Below, one piece after another: positions 7,445 through 15,998 of a stretch of 64,000 nucleotides of DNA. Positions within the stretch are counted from its first letter, which is position 1. Every line of letters starts with the position of its first letter. The DNA comes from JBOFBH01 sp051657715 (lineage in GTDB: Bacteria; Actinomycetota; Actinomycetes; Actinomycetales; Angustibacteraceae): the NCBI GenBank assembly GCA_051657715.1, contig JBOFLF010000105.1, forward strand, positions 8,232 through 72,231. Reading direction: 5' to 3'. The translations under genes were made by a program, and so were the position numbers. Under the pieces are notes generated by a model that made no database searches, was not told the origin of the DNA, and saw only the letters and a list, made by a program, of their open reading frames with translations.

Positions 7445-9887
7445 GGCGTCGCCTCGAGCGCAGCTGTTCAGCGACCACGGTCTGCAGGTCCACCAGGGGG
7501 GTGCCGTCGGCGTCCTGGTGGTGCCTGGTCCAGGTGCCGTCCGGGCCGAGATGGAACGACGAGGTGCTGGCATCCATGGCCAGATGGACCAGGCGTTGCA
7601 GCTGCTGGATGTCCGATGGGTCGGTCAGTCGGACCAGGGCCTCCACCCGGCGGTCCAGGTTGCGGTGCAGCATGTCGGCGCTCCCGATCCAGCACGCCGG
7701 TTCACCGCCCCCGCCGAACATGAACACCCGGGAGTGCTCCAGGAAGCGACCGAGGACACTGCGCACCCGGATCGTCTCCGACAGGCCCGGGACGCCCGGG
7801 CGTAGGGCGCAGATCCCGCGCACCACCATGTCGACCGGCACCCCGGCCTGCGACGCCCGGTACAGCGCATCGACCACCGCCTCGTCCACGATCGAGTTCA
7901 CCTTGATCGCGATGGACGCCGGTTCCCCCTCCGTGGCGCGCCGGGTCTCCGCGTCGATCTGCTCGATCAACCCGGTCCGCAGCGAACGCGGCGCAACCAG
8001 CAACCGCTTGTACCGCGTCCTCGGCGCATAGCCGGACAGCTGGTTGAACAGCCGGGTGAGGTCCTCGCCGATCTTCGGGTCGGTGGTGAGCAGGCCGAGA
8101 TCCTCGTACAGCCGGGCGGTCTTCGGGTGGTAGTTACCGGTGCCGATGTGGCAGTAGCGACGCAGCCCGTCCGGCTCCTGGCGGACCACCAACGACAGCT
8201 TGGCGTGCGTCTTCAACCCGACGATGCCGTACACGACGTGCACACCGGCCTGCTCCAGCTTGCGCGCCCAGGTGATGTTCGCCTGCTCGTCGAATCGGGC
8301 CTTGATCTCGACGATCGCCAGCACCTGCTTACCGGCCTCCGCGGCATCGATCAACGCGTCCACGATCGGCGAGTCCCCGCTGGTGCGGTACAGGGTCTGC
8401 TTGATTGCCAGCACCCGCGGGTCGGCCGCCGCCTGCTCCAGGAACGCCTGCACCGACGTGGAGAACGAGTCGTACGGGTGGTGCAGGAGGACGTCCCGAG
8501 CCCGCATCGCGGCCAGGATGTCGCCGGGTTTGCTGGTCTCCACCCCTTCGGTGAGCGCCCGGTGGGTCTGTGCCATGAACGGCGGGTAGCGCAGGTTGCT
8601 GCGCTCCAGGTCGGCGACCAGGTCGAGTCCGCGCAGGTCCAGCGGGGCGGGGAGCCGGTAGACCTCGCTGCGCCGGACGCCGAGCTCTCGGACCAGCAGG
8701 TCGAGCACGTGCTCGTCGACGTCCTCGGCGACCTCCAACCTCACGGGCGGGCCGAAGCGCCGACGCATCAGCTCCTTCTCCAGCGCCTGGAGCAGGTTCT
8801 CCGCGTCGTCCTCCTCGACCTCCAGGTCCTCGTTGCGGGTCACCCGGAAGCTGTGGTGCTGGAGCACGTCCATCCCAGGGAACAGCTGGTCCAGGTGCGC
8901 CGCGATGATGTCCTCCAGCGGCACGAACCTGGCCTGGTAGGGATCGGCCAGCGAGGGGGCGACGCCGGACGCCGAGTGCTCGGCGTCCTCGATGGCGATG
9001 AACCGCGGCAGCAGCTGCGGCACTTTGACCCGGGCGAAGTGCTCGGTCTCGCTCTTCGGGTTGCGGATCACCACCGCCAGGTTGAGCGACAGCCCGGAGA
9101 TGTACGGGAACGGGTGCGCCGGGTCCACCGCCAACGGGGTGAGCACCGGGAACACCTGCTCACGGAACATCTCGTGCAGCCGGTCCTGCTCGGCGTCGGT
9201 CAGCTCGTCCCAGCGGGCCAGGGTGATGCCCTCGTCCGCCAGCAGCGGGCGGACGTCGTCGGTGAACACCCGCGCGTGGCGGGCCATCAGCTCGTGCGCC
9301 AGCACCGAGACCTGCTCCAGGCTCTCCCGGGGTTCCACACCGGACGCGGACCGCACCGCGATCCCGGTGGCGATCCGACGTTTGAGCCCCGCCACCCGGA
9401 CCATGAAGAACTCGTCCAGGTTGTTCGCGAAGATCGCCAGGAAGCGGGCGCGCTCCAGCAGCGGGACTCCTGGATCCTCGGCGAGCTCCAGCACCCGCTG
9501 GTTGAACAGCAGCCAGCTGATCTCGCGGTCCAGGAACCGGCCCGCCGGCAGGTCGTCCGGGAGCACAGCCGCGGCGCTCACGCCATCGACGGTGCTGATG
9601 GCAGTACTCGAGACCGCCGAGACCTCAGCGGCCTGGTTGGCCTCGGCCTGAGTGTTCTCGGCTCGAGTGTTTCCGGCTCGAGTAGTTTCGGCTCGGGTGG
9701 CTTCAGCCGGGGCGGCTTTGGTGGCGGTCGTCACCGGACGGCGGGTGCGTCGGGTGCCGTCGCGGGTCAGGGCCGCCGTGGTGCTCGCTGTGCTGGCGCT
9801 TGTCGAGGACGCTGGCGACACCCGTGCTCGGCGCGGCGGTGTGTCTCGGCTCGTCGCTGGACGGGGCGGCTCGGCGGGCGGTACCAC
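7428..9887 (-). CDS. ppk: polyphosphate kinase (PPK1 type)
   Basis: Catalyses reversible transfer of the ATP gamma-phosphate to polyphosphate. The full four-domain PPK1 is present: N domain from FLDREISWLLFNQRVLELA, head domain, and two phospholipase-D-like C domains. The autophosphorylated histidine lies in RYCHIGTGNYHPKTARLYED. The frame is 819 aa against about 700-740 for the family. The first ~110 residues are a low-complexity Thr/Ala/Arg leader containing four 15-bp repeats (TRAET/TRAGN/TRAEN/TQAEA). The true start (GTG 9887 used here) is therefore uncertain. It lies 85 nt after mshD and overlaps mutT1. Confidence 0.93.
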   Translation of the reverse strand: MVPPAEPPRPATSRDTPPRRARVSPASSTSASTASTTAALTRDGTRRTRRPVTTATKAAPAEATRAETTRAGNTRAENTQAEANQAAEVSAVSSTAISTVDGVSAAAVLPDDLPAGRFLDREISWLLFNQRVLELAEDPGVPLLERARFLAIFANNLDEFFMVRVAGLKRRIATGIAVRSASGVEPRESLEQVSVLAHELMARHARVFTDDVRPLLADEGITLARWDELTDAEQDRLHEMFREQVFPVLTPLAVDPAHPFPYISGLSLNLAVVIRNPKSETEHFARVKVPQLLPRFIAIEDAEHSASGVAPSLADPYQARFVPLEDIIAAHLDQLFPGMDVLQHHSFRVTRNEDLEVEEDDAENLLQALEKELMRRRFGPPVRLEVAEDVDEHVLDLLVRELGVRRSEVYRLPAPLDLRGLDLVADLERSNLRYPPFMAQTHRALTEGVETSKPGDILAAMRARDVLLHHPYDSFSTSVQAFLEQAAADPRVLAIKQTLYRTSGDSPIVDALIDAAEAGKQVLAIVEIKARFDEQANITWARKLEQAGVHVVYGIVGLKTHAKLSLVVRQEPDGLRRYCHIGTGNYHPKTARLYEDLGLLTTDPKIGEDLTRLFNQLSGYAPRTRYKRLLVAPRSLRTGLIEQIDAETRRATEGEPASIAIKVNSIVDEAVVDALYRASQAGVPVDMVVRGICALRPGVPGLSETIRVRSVLGRFLEHSRVFMFGGGGEPACWIGSADMLHRNLDRRVEALVRLTDPSDIQQLQRLVHLAMDASTSSFHLGPDGTWTRHHQDADGTPLVDLQTVVAEQLRSRRRRARRR
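9645..9704. repeat. four 15-bp tandem repeats in the 5' part of ppk
   Basis: Units begin GGCTCGAGTGTTTCC or close variants at 9645, 9660, 9675 and 9690. The repeat is in frame and encodes TRAEN-like pentapeptides in the non-conserved N-terminal leader of polyphosphate kinase. Confidence 0.75.
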
Positions 9888-9972
9888 CTGTCGATGGTGT
9901 CACCCGCCGATCGCCGCCACCAGGGCTGGTCCGCGTCGTGGGGCTGGCCGGTGCGAATCAACGCGAGCAGGT

Positions 9973-10965
9973 TCACCCTGAGGGAGCCTGGACGTCACGG
10001 TGGGTCGGCGCTGAGTACTGCACGTCGGTGTCCCACCAGCTGAACCCCAGGCGCTGGTATGTCCGGACCGCCGCGTGGTTGTCGGTGTCTACGTAGAGCA
10101 TCGTCTCGCTCAGCCCGCTCGAGCGCAGGTGCCGTAGGCCGGCCACGGTCAGCACCTCGCCGAGCCGCTGCCCCCGGTGTCCGGGTGCGACCCCGACCAC
10201 GTACACCTCGCCGATCGGCTGGTGGGCCGAGTCCGGGTGGGTGTCGTGGGCGTGCACCTTCGTCCAATGGAAGCCGGCCAGCTCGCCGTCTGGTGCCACC
10301 AGCAGGAAGAACCCGGCGGGGTCGAACCACGGCTCACTCATCCGGTGGCGCAGGTCGGCGAGGGTCCAATGGCCCTGTTCTGGGTGGCCGGCGAAGGCCG
10401 CGGCGTTCAGCGCGACCCAGGCCGCCTCGTCCGCGCCAGGGCGGAACGTGCGCAAGGCGTAGCCGGCTGGCACGTCCACCTGCGGCAGCTGCGCCCGCAG
10501 TGACCGGCGCATCTGCCACACCTCTCGGACTTGGACGTAGCCCAGGGCCGTCGCGAGGGCGTGTGCCTCGGTCCGGCGTCCGTGCGCCCACAGCCTCAGC
10601 CGGCCGTCCGAGGACAGCTCGCGCAGTCGTTCGACGAGCAGCCGGCCCACCCCGCGTCCTCGCCAGTCCGGGTGCACGACCACCTCGCCGCTGGCCCCGT
10701 GCACCGCATCGGTGGGGTCCAGGTGGGCATAGCCCACGAGCCGCTGGCCGGTCGAGCTGTGGTCGGTCCGGCTAGCCTCCCAGGCCAAGAGGTGCAGGTC
10801 GCCGGCTGGCGCGGTCAGCGGCAGGTGCAGGACGACGTGCTCGCTCAACGGGTGCAACCCGTCAGCCTCGGTCGCCGAGGCGGTCAGCTCCAGGACGGCC
10901 GCCAGCTGGCTGGCGTCCAGGACAGCGGCCTGGCTCCATCGCACCCGCGTCGCCTGGCCCGCCAC
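9973..10965 (-). CDS. mshD: mycothiol synthase MshD
   Basis: Acetylates Cys-GlcN-Ins, the last step of mycothiol synthesis. Two GNAT domains are seen: the first with VVHPDWRGRGVGRLLVERL and the second with VGVAPGHRGQRLGEVLTVAGL. Between them lies the family motif FAGHPEQGHW. With GTG 10965 the product is 330 aa, close to the usual 300-320; the frame continues upstream only as a low-quality overlap with the regulator gene. It lies between glnR and ppk, and glnR-mshD is conserved gene order in actinobacteria. Confidence 0.93.
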   Translation of the reverse strand: MAGQATRVRWSQAAVLDASQLAAVLELTASATEADGLHPLSEHVVLHLPLTAPAGDLHLLAWEASRTDHSSTGQRLVGYAHLDPTDAVHGASGEVVVHPDWRGRGVGRLLVERLRELSSDGRLRLWAHGRRTEAHALATALGYVQVREVWQMRRSLRAQLPQVDVPAGYALRTFRPGADEAAWVALNAAAFAGHPEQGHWTLADLRHRMSEPWFDPAGFFLLVAPDGELAGFHWTKVHAHDTHPDSAHQPIGEVYVVGVAPGHRGQRLGEVLTVAGLRHLRSSGLSETMLYVDTDNHAAVRTYQRLGFSWWDTDVQYSAPTHRDVQAPSG

Positions 10966-11035
10966 GTCAGGAGCGTACGGGCTCGGAGCTTGGTCTGCGC
11001 CTTGGTTACACCGAGACCCGGGACGCCGCCGGCGG

Positions 11036-11872
11036 CTATCTCGCCGAGGCGCCGGTATCCGCAGCCGAGTGCTCGGCCGCGGTGGTGCTCTCGACTGCGG
11101 TGGCGCTCTCGACCGTGGTGGCCTCGCGGGGGTGGTGCTCGCCACCGTCGTCCCGGTCGCCGTCGTCTTGGTTGTTGTTCTGTGCGCTGTCGTGAGGGGG
11201 CGGCACGAACCGGTAGCCGACGTTGCGGACCGTGCCGATCTGGTTCTCGAATTCGGGGCCGAGTTTGGCGCGCAGCCGTCGCACGTGGACATCGACGGTG
11301 CGGGTGCCGCCGAAGTAGTCGTACCCCCACACCTCCTGCAGCAGCTGAGCCCGGGTGAACACCCGGCCGGGATGCTGCGCGAGATACTTCAGCAGCTCGA
11401 ACTCCTTGTAGGTCAGGTCCAACGACCGGCCGCGGACTCGGGCCGAGTAGCTGCTCTCGTCGATCACGACGTCCCCGGCACGGATCTCCGGCGTCGCTGG
11501 CTCGGCACTGAGCCGGGCCAGCTCGTCCCGCCCTACCGCCAGCCGCAGCCGCGCGTCCACCTCGGCTGGGCCAGCGCCGGCCAGCACCACGTCATCTGCG
11601 CCCCAGTCCGCGGTGACCGCCGCGAGGCCGCCCTCGGTCGTCACCAGCAGGAGGGGTGCCGAGACTCCGGTGGTGCGCAGCAGTCGGCACAGTGATCGGG
11701 CTGACGCCAGTTCGCGGCGGCCGTCGATGAGGATGACATCCGCAGGGGGGGCTTCGACCAGTGCGGATGCCTCCGCAGGGAGCACCCGGACGTGGTGCGC
11801 GAGCAGACCGAGGGCGGGCAGCACGTGCGCGCTGGGGGCAAGATCGTGGGTGAGTAGGAGCAGCTGCGCCAT
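11036..11872 (-). CDS. glnR: GlnR-type OmpR-family response regulator
   Basis: An atypical response regulator: degenerate N-terminal receiver (about residues 1-115, ADVILIDGRRELASARSLC) and a C-terminal winged helix (about 130-230) with SLDLTYKEFELLKYLAQHP and VDVHVRRLRAKLG. GlnR is the orphan nitrogen-metabolism regulator of actinobacteria and lies next to mshD in M. tuberculosis, which supports the name. I chose the second ATG (11872): AAGGAGGG sits directly before the first ATG but is well spaced for the second. The last ~50 residues are an unusual Thr/Glu/Ala tail with 18-bp tandem repeats. A paralogous OmpR regulator cannot be fully excluded. Confidence 0.82.
   Translation of the reverse strand: MAQLLLLTHDLAPSAHVLPALGLLAHHVRVLPAEASALVEAPPADVILIDGRRELASARSLCRLLRTTGVSAPLLLVTTEGGLAAVTADWGADDVVLAGAGPAEVDARLRLAVGRDELARLSAEPATPEIRAGDVVIDESSYSARVRGRSLDLTYKEFELLKYLAQHPGRVFTRAQLLQEVWGYDYFGGTRTVDVHVRRLRAKLGPEFENQIGTVRNVGYRFVPPPHDSAQNNNQDDGDRDDGGEHHPREATTVESATAVESTTAAEHSAADTGASAR
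11082..11117. repeat. 18-bp tandem repeat in the glnR 3' end
   Basis: Two full units (GTGGTGCTCTCGACTGCG and GTGGCGCTCTCGACCGTG) followed by a partial third. In frame, they encode the VESATAVESTT-type tail of the regulator, outside the DNA-binding domain. Confidence 0.65.
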
Positions 11873-12176
11873 GAGCATCCCTCCTTCGGTCCGTGACCGG
11901 CGGTCGGGGTGCCGGCCGGGTGGCCGGGCATCGACGACGGCGACGCCGGGTGGCCGGGCAGGCGACGATGGCGGCCAGCCTACGGGACGCTGGTCTCGTG
12001 GTCTGAGCTGTCAGAAAAGTCCCCGAGGGGCGCCGTCGTCCTGTGGGCCTGTGCTTGCGCAGCTGGGCTGCGTAGCCTGGTCGGAGCCGGATCGAGCTAG
12101 CGCCACTCGGCGGTGAGCCCGCTCGTGTGGAGGCGTCGAGTGCAAGACCCAGCCGAGTGCAAAAACAGGAGACGCT
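11873..12176. other. intergenic region between divergent glnR and moaD-like gene
   Basis: About 300 nt with no supported gene. It contains the 15-bp sequence CCGGGTGGCCGGGCA twice with 30-bp spacing (11916-11930, 11946-11960) inside a longer imperfect duplication. It must hold the divergent promoters, but no clear -35/-10 pair is seen. Confidence 0.6.
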
Positions 12177-12416
12177 GTGGCCGACGTGATCGTGCGGTAC
12201 TGGGCAGGCGCTCGGGAGATCGCAGGTCGTGACGATGAGCGGGTGGACCTCGCGTCCGTCCGCGATGTCGTGCGGGTGCTCAGCGATCGAGATGAGCGGT
12301 TGGCAGAGGTGGTGCGCCGTAGCTCCCTGCTGTTAGACGGCCAGGTCGTGCATGACGATGCCCCGCTCAGCGACGGGCAGACCCTCGAGGTGCTGCCGCC
12401 GTTCGCCGGTGGCTAG
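12177..12416 (+). CDS. MoaD/ThiS family sulfur-carrier protein
   Basis: A 79-aa ubiquitin-fold protein ending in the diagnostic Gly-Gly (PPFAGG), the site that is adenylated and thiocarboxylated in MoaD/ThiS carriers. It starts at GTG 12177 with AGGAG 8 nt upstream. No molybdopterin or thiamine gene is adjacent, so which pathway it serves cannot be decided from context. Similar small carriers sit near glnR in other actinobacteria. Confidence 0.82.
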   Translation: MADVIVRYWAGAREIAGRDDERVDLASVRDVVRVLSDRDERLAEVVRRSSLLLDGQVVHDDAPLSDGQTLEVLPPFAGG

Positions 12417-12485
12417 GCCGCCGGGGTGCGGGCGGTGCTGGCCGCGCCGCCGAGAACCGGCTCAGGTGGCTGGCAGGATGACCAC

Positions 12486-13580
12486 GTGACGGACAGAGCT
12501 GGTGGTGGCGCACCCTGGCCGAGGCGTCTGCGGGACGAAGGGCAGGAACGGCATGCTGACCAGGTCGGCGGGCGGGCGCCCTCCTGGTTCGACGCTCCAG
12601 TTCCTGGCGCCTGGCCCGCACCGGCGTCGTCGCCCTACCGTGCGCCGGCCTCCGAGCATGAGCCGGCCTCCGAGCATGAGCCGGCTCGGTACCGGTCGGC
12701 GAGTGAGCAGTCGTGGCCGGCTGAGCACGGCCACCACCAGCAGTCCCCAGGCTCGCTCTCTGCCCACCTTTCGCACCGGGCGTCCGTCCCGCATCGAGCG
12801 CGCCGGGTCGCCCATGACGAGGCGGCTGTTCCGTACCAGCCGCGGGCCTCGACCCGGGTCTGGACGGTGCTCGCTGGGGTGTCGGCGGTCGCTGCGGTCG
12901 CCGCCGGGGCGATGAACGGTCGGGTGGCCGGGCTGGCGGCCACCCTGATCGTCGTACTGGTGCTGGCCGGATGCTGGCCAGTGTTGCTTGCGATGCCCAG
13001 CATGCGTGGCGCGACCGCGGTGATCTCCTTCGGCGGTGCTCTTGGGGCATGTGCGGTAGCGGCGACGGACTCCGAGCCGCGCCTGCAGTGGTTGGCCTTG
13101 GCGCTCGCCGGTTCGGTGATCGGGTCGTTCGTCCATCAGCTCGCTCGGCGGGACGGGCGCCTTCGGCTGGTGGAGTCGGTGTCCGGGGAGGTCGCCGGGG
13201 TGATGCCGCTGGCCTCGTTGAGTGCCGTTCACGTGCTTCCGCAGACGCCGGTCGGGACGAGTGGGGTGGCAGTGTGGGCCGCTTCGGCCGCCGTCGCGAC
13301 GGCGGCCACGCTGGTGGTCGCGGGGCGCGGGCGGGCACTGGTGGGGCTGATCGGGGCTGTCGTGGCGGGCGGCATCGCCGGGGCGGTGATGCCGGGCGGG
13401 TCGCCGCTGGCCGGTGCCCTCGTCGGAGCACCGGTCGCGGTGGTGGTGCTCATGATGCACTGGCTGCTCGTCACCCTGCCGGGTGCCGGCCGTCCTGCCG
13501 CATGGCTGGCTGTCGGGCTGGCGCCGGTGGCGGCCAGCGGATCGGTCGGGTACGTCGTCCTACGCCTGATCGCGGGTTGA
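12486..13580 (+). CDS. multi-pass membrane protein with disordered N-terminus, function unknown
   Basis: With GTG 12486 the product is 364 aa. The first ~110 residues are hydrophilic and His/Ser/Pro-rich, with a perfect 18-bp duplication encoding ASEHEP twice. From about residue 120 there are eight or so hydrophobic segments (VLAGVSAVAAVAAGAM onward), so the protein is an integral membrane protein. A CAGGAT element ends 6 nt before the GTG, suggesting a leaderless start. The frame is open 60 nt further upstream. I do not recognise a characterised family. Confidence 0.6.
   Translation: MTDRAGGGAPWPRRLRDEGQERHADQVGGRAPSWFDAPVPGAWPAPASSPYRAPASEHEPASEHEPARYRSASEQSWPAEHGHHQQSPGSLSAHLSHRASVPHRARRVAHDEAAVPYQPRASTRVWTVLAGVSAVAAVAAGAMNGRVAGLAATLIVVLVLAGCWPVLLAMPSMRGATAVISFGGALGACAVAATDSEPRLQWLALALAGSVIGSFVHQLARRDGRLRLVESVSGEVAGVMPLASLSAVHVLPQTPVGTSGVAVWAASAAVATAATLVVAGRGRALVGLIGAVVAGGIAGAVMPGGSPLAGALVGAPVAVVVLMMHWLLVTLPGAGRPAAWLAVGLAPVAASGSVGYVVLRLIAG
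12647..12682. repeat. perfect 18-bp tandem duplication
   Basis: GGCCTCCGAGCATGAGCC occurs twice in a row, in frame, inside the disordered N-terminal region of the membrane protein gene. Confidence 0.85.
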
Positions 13581-13689
13581 TCCCACCGGTCATCGGATCC
13601 ACTGACGATCGAAGCCGCACCGGCCGTTGAAGGCCGTCGACACGAGACCTCATGCTCCTCGGCGGCCGCTGCCGGACCCTGATCGGCGG

Positions 13690-14052
13690 TCAGTAGACCA
13701 ATGCCTGGGCGCCGTCGCTGAGGCACTCCTCGACGAATGTCGCCGAGCCGGCGATCCGGATGCCGGTGATGAGGTCGCCGGGCGCGAGGTCCCGTCGGGC
13801 GGCGCACTGCGTGCACAGCGTGACCCGGCCATCAGCGAGTACTGCCCGCAGCAGATCCGCCAGTGGCGCGCAGTGGGGGAGCTGGAACTCCTCGGCCCGT
13901 CCTGGCACCGCGAACCAGGCCGACTCGCCGGTCAACCACAAGCTGACGTCAGCCCCGGTGGCCAGGGCTGTGGCCGCGACCGTGAAAGCCTGCGAGCACC
14001 GTTCGGGGGCGTCCATCCCTGCCGTCGCCTTGATCACCAGTGTTCGCTGCAC
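13690..14052 (-). CDS. DsrE-family protein
   Basis: A 120-aa protein with the DsrE/DsrF-like fold: LVIKATAGMDAPERC at the N-terminus and a central CTQCAARR region carrying two cysteines. Sulfur-relay or redox roles are known for the family; none can be shown here. GTG 14052 was chosen because TACGGT at 14060-14065 (minus strand) lies 7 nt before it, the layout of a leaderless start. GTG 14061 would overlap the -10 box. Confidence 0.72.
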   Translation of the reverse strand: MQRTLVIKATAGMDAPERCSQAFTVAATALATGADVSLWLTGESAWFAVPGRAEEFQLPHCAPLADLLRAVLADGRVTLCTQCAARRDLAPGDLITGIRIAGSATFVEECLSDGAQALVY

Positions 14053-14193
14053 CTCGCCCACCGTAGTGCGGCCGAGGCGGGACGTGCCCGGGTGGTGGTG
14101 CGAGTCGACGGGTCAGCGCCGCGGCGCTGAGCGTCGCTAGGGTGAGCTGGTGTTCATCGCTCCCGCAGGCCGTCGGTAAGACAGGTCGCCCAC

Positions 14194-14691
14194 GTGGAGA
14201 TCACCTCGGACCTGCCCGGCCCGTTGCTGCCGCTGGCCTGGTTGATCGGCAGCTGGGAAGGCGCTGGCGTCGTCGGCTACCCGACCATGGAGTCGATCAC
14301 CTTCGGCCAGGAGGTCGAGTTCCAGCACGACGGCCGTCCATTCCTGCACTACCGCAGCCGGACGTGGCAGTTGGATGACGGTGGCGCCCAGGTGCGGCCG
14401 TTGGCCAGCGAGACCGGTTACTGGCGGCCAGGTCCGGGGCCGGACGATGACCTCGAGGTGCTCCTGGCGCACCACACCGGGGTCGTGGAAATCTACGCCG
14501 GCACCGTCGAGCCGGCACGGGTAACCGTGCAGACCGACGTGGTGGCGCGCACCCGGACCGCCAAGGACTACACCGCCGCCAGCCGCATGTACGGCCTCGT
14601 CGAGGGTGACCTGATGTGGGTGATGGACATGGCCGCGGTCGGTCACCCGCTGCAGTCGCACGCCTCCGCACGCCTCAAGCGGGTGAGCTGA
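14194..14691 (+). CDS. nitrobindin-like heme-binding beta-barrel protein (FABP/UPF0678 family)
   Basis: A 165-aa protein with the family signature GSWEGAG (GxWxGxG) near residue 20 and a C-terminal KDYTAASRMYGLVEGDLMW segment. Members are ten-stranded beta barrels; mycobacterial and plant nitrobindins bind heme and isomerise peroxynitrite. Starts at GTG 14194. It precedes ygfZ, an arrangement also seen around Rv0811c-Rv0813c. Confidence 0.85.
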   Translation: MEITSDLPGPLLPLAWLIGSWEGAGVVGYPTMESITFGQEVEFQHDGRPFLHYRSRTWQLDDGGAQVRPLASETGYWRPGPGPDDDLEVLLAHHTGVVEIYAGTVEPARVTVQTDVVARTRTAKDYTAASRMYGLVEGDLMWVMDMAAVGHPLQSHASARLKRVS

Positions 14692-14713
14692 TCGGCACGG
14701 CATGTCCGGTTCC

Positions 14714-14743
14714 GGTTTCATCGAGACCGGTTTCATCGAGACC
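14714..14743. repeat. 15-bp tandem duplication upstream of ygfZ
   Basis: GGTTTCATCGAGACC occurs twice without a gap, just before a TACGAT -10-like box at 14748-14753. Confidence 0.8.
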
Positions 14744-14792
14744 GGTCTACGATGGCTGGAATGGTTCAGACGTCGCGAACGCTGCGGCTGTC

Positions 14793-15845
14793 ATGGACGT
14801 AGCGGTGTCTGCGAGTCCGTTGTTGTCCCGGCCAGGTGCGGTGGCGGGCCAAGGGCCGGACGAGGCGGTGGCGTGGCACTACGGCGACCCGGTCCGAGAG
14901 CAGCGGCTCCTTGACGAGGGTCTTGCGGTGGTGGATCTATCGCATCGCAGCGTGCTGACGGTGACCGGGCCGGATCGGTTGTCCTGGTTGCACTCCATCA
15001 CCTCCCAACATCTCACCGACCTTCCGGTCAATCGTTCGACCGAAGCGCTGGTGCTCAGCCCCAAGGGGCATGTGGAGCACGCCTTGCATCTCGTCGACGA
15101 CGGCGCAACCACCTGGATCACCGTCGAGCCCGGAACCGTGCACGCCCTCATCTCCTGGCTGCGTCGCATGCAGTTCCTGCTGCGGGTTGAGGTCGTCGAT
15201 CGCACGGCCGACTTCGCGGTGCTGGGCGAGCCGGTGGGTCGGGAACGTGTCGACGGCGAGCCAGTGACGTGGCGAGACCCGTGGCCGACCGTCACCGAGG
15301 GCAGCGTCTCCTACGCGGGGGTCGATGCGGAGGCTGATGGCCGACAGCGTGGTCAGCACCCCGCGTCCGGTTGGGCTTGGCGTGAGGTGCTGGTGCCGCG
15401 GGTCGACCTGGAGCGGGTTGTCGGCGATCGGCCGGTGGCCGGCACCTGGGCTGCCGAGGCGTTGCGGGTCGCGGCTTGGCGACCGCGGCTTGGTTTCGAG
15501 ACGGACCACCGGACGATCCCCCACGAGGTGGACTGGTTGCGAACCGCCGTCCATTTGGCCAAGGGGTGCTACCGCGGTCAGGAGACGGTGGCCCGGGTGC
15601 ACAACCTGGGCCGTCCGCCTCGGCGCCTGGTGATGCTGCACGTGGACGGGTCGACTCATCAGCTCCCGGCGCCCGGCTCAGATGTGCTGGACGGATCTCG
15701 GCGGGTGGGGCACGTGACCAGTTCGGCCCGGCACCATGAACTGGGTCCGATCGCTCTGGCCCTGGTGAAGCGCTCGCTGTCGGCTGACGCGGCGCTGCTG
15801 GTGAGCGACGTGGCCGCCGCCCAGGAGGTCATCGTCGCTCCATGA
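14793..15845 (+). CDS. ygfZ: YgfZ-type folate-binding protein
   Basis: A 350-aa GcvT-like protein that in other bacteria supports repair or assembly of iron-sulfur enzymes using tetrahydrofolate. The diagnostic KGCYRGQE motif with conserved Cys is present (KGCYRGQETVARVHN). I chose ATG 14793 because similarity begins shortly after it and upstream codons overlap the nitrobindin gene in another frame. A 13-codon frame starting at ATG 14761, just behind a -10-like box, overlaps this start. Confidence 0.88.
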   Translation: MDVAVSASPLLSRPGAVAGQGPDEAVAWHYGDPVREQRLLDEGLAVVDLSHRSVLTVTGPDRLSWLHSITSQHLTDLPVNRSTEALVLSPKGHVEHALHLVDDGATTWITVEPGTVHALISWLRRMQFLLRVEVVDRTADFAVLGEPVGRERVDGEPVTWRDPWPTVTEGSVSYAGVDAEADGRQRGQHPASGWAWREVLVPRVDLERVVGDRPVAGTWAAEALRVAAWRPRLGFETDHRTIPHEVDWLRTAVHLAKGCYRGQETVARVHNLGRPPRRLVMLHVDGSTHQLPAPGSDVLDGSRRVGHVTSSARHHELGPIALALVKRSLSADAALLVSDVAAAQEVIVAP

Positions 15846-15848
15846 TGT

Positions 15849-15904
15849 GAGGTCGCTCCGTCACCTGAGGTCGCTCCGCGTCCTGAGGTCGCTACATGCG
15901 ACCT
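15849..15904. repeat. TGAGGTCGCT direct repeats ending in a perfect stem-loop
   Basis: TGAGGTCGCTCC-type units recur about every 18 nt just after ygfZ. The last forms AGGTCGC-TACAT-GCGACCT (15886-15904), a perfect 7-bp stem with a 5-nt loop. No U-tract follows. It may be a terminator-like or operator element before the BKACE gene. Confidence 0.6.
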
Positions 15905-15986
15905 GAGTCGTTGTCGGGGTGACTGAGGTCTCGTCCGTTGACGTCGAGCCAGCTGGTTCGCGCCGGGGGTGTGCTGGCAACGGTGA

Positions 15987-15992
15987 CAAGAT
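15987..15992 (+). promoter_or_regulatory. -10-like box of the BKACE gene (leaderless)
   Basis: CAAGAT ends 6 nt before ATG 15999, so transcription would begin at or next to the start codon. Confidence 0.4.
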
Positions 15993-15998
15993 GCGTCC

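Noticed and set aside
9645..9704. CRISPR-like array in the ppk leader
   Set aside because: Units are adjacent without spacers, 15 bp long and in frame; it is a coding tandem repeat. No cas genes are in the window.
8127..10043. Long open frame (over 600 codons) on the plus strand opposite ppk
   Set aside because: It is the antisense of a well-supported polyphosphate kinase; high GC makes such frames common. Its translation is Arg/Val/Leu-biased with no domain.
14149..14178. Nine-codon leader peptide (GTG 14149 to TAA 14178) before the nitrobindin-like gene
   Set aside because: It follows a TAGGGT box but is very short and without conserved features; chance is likely.
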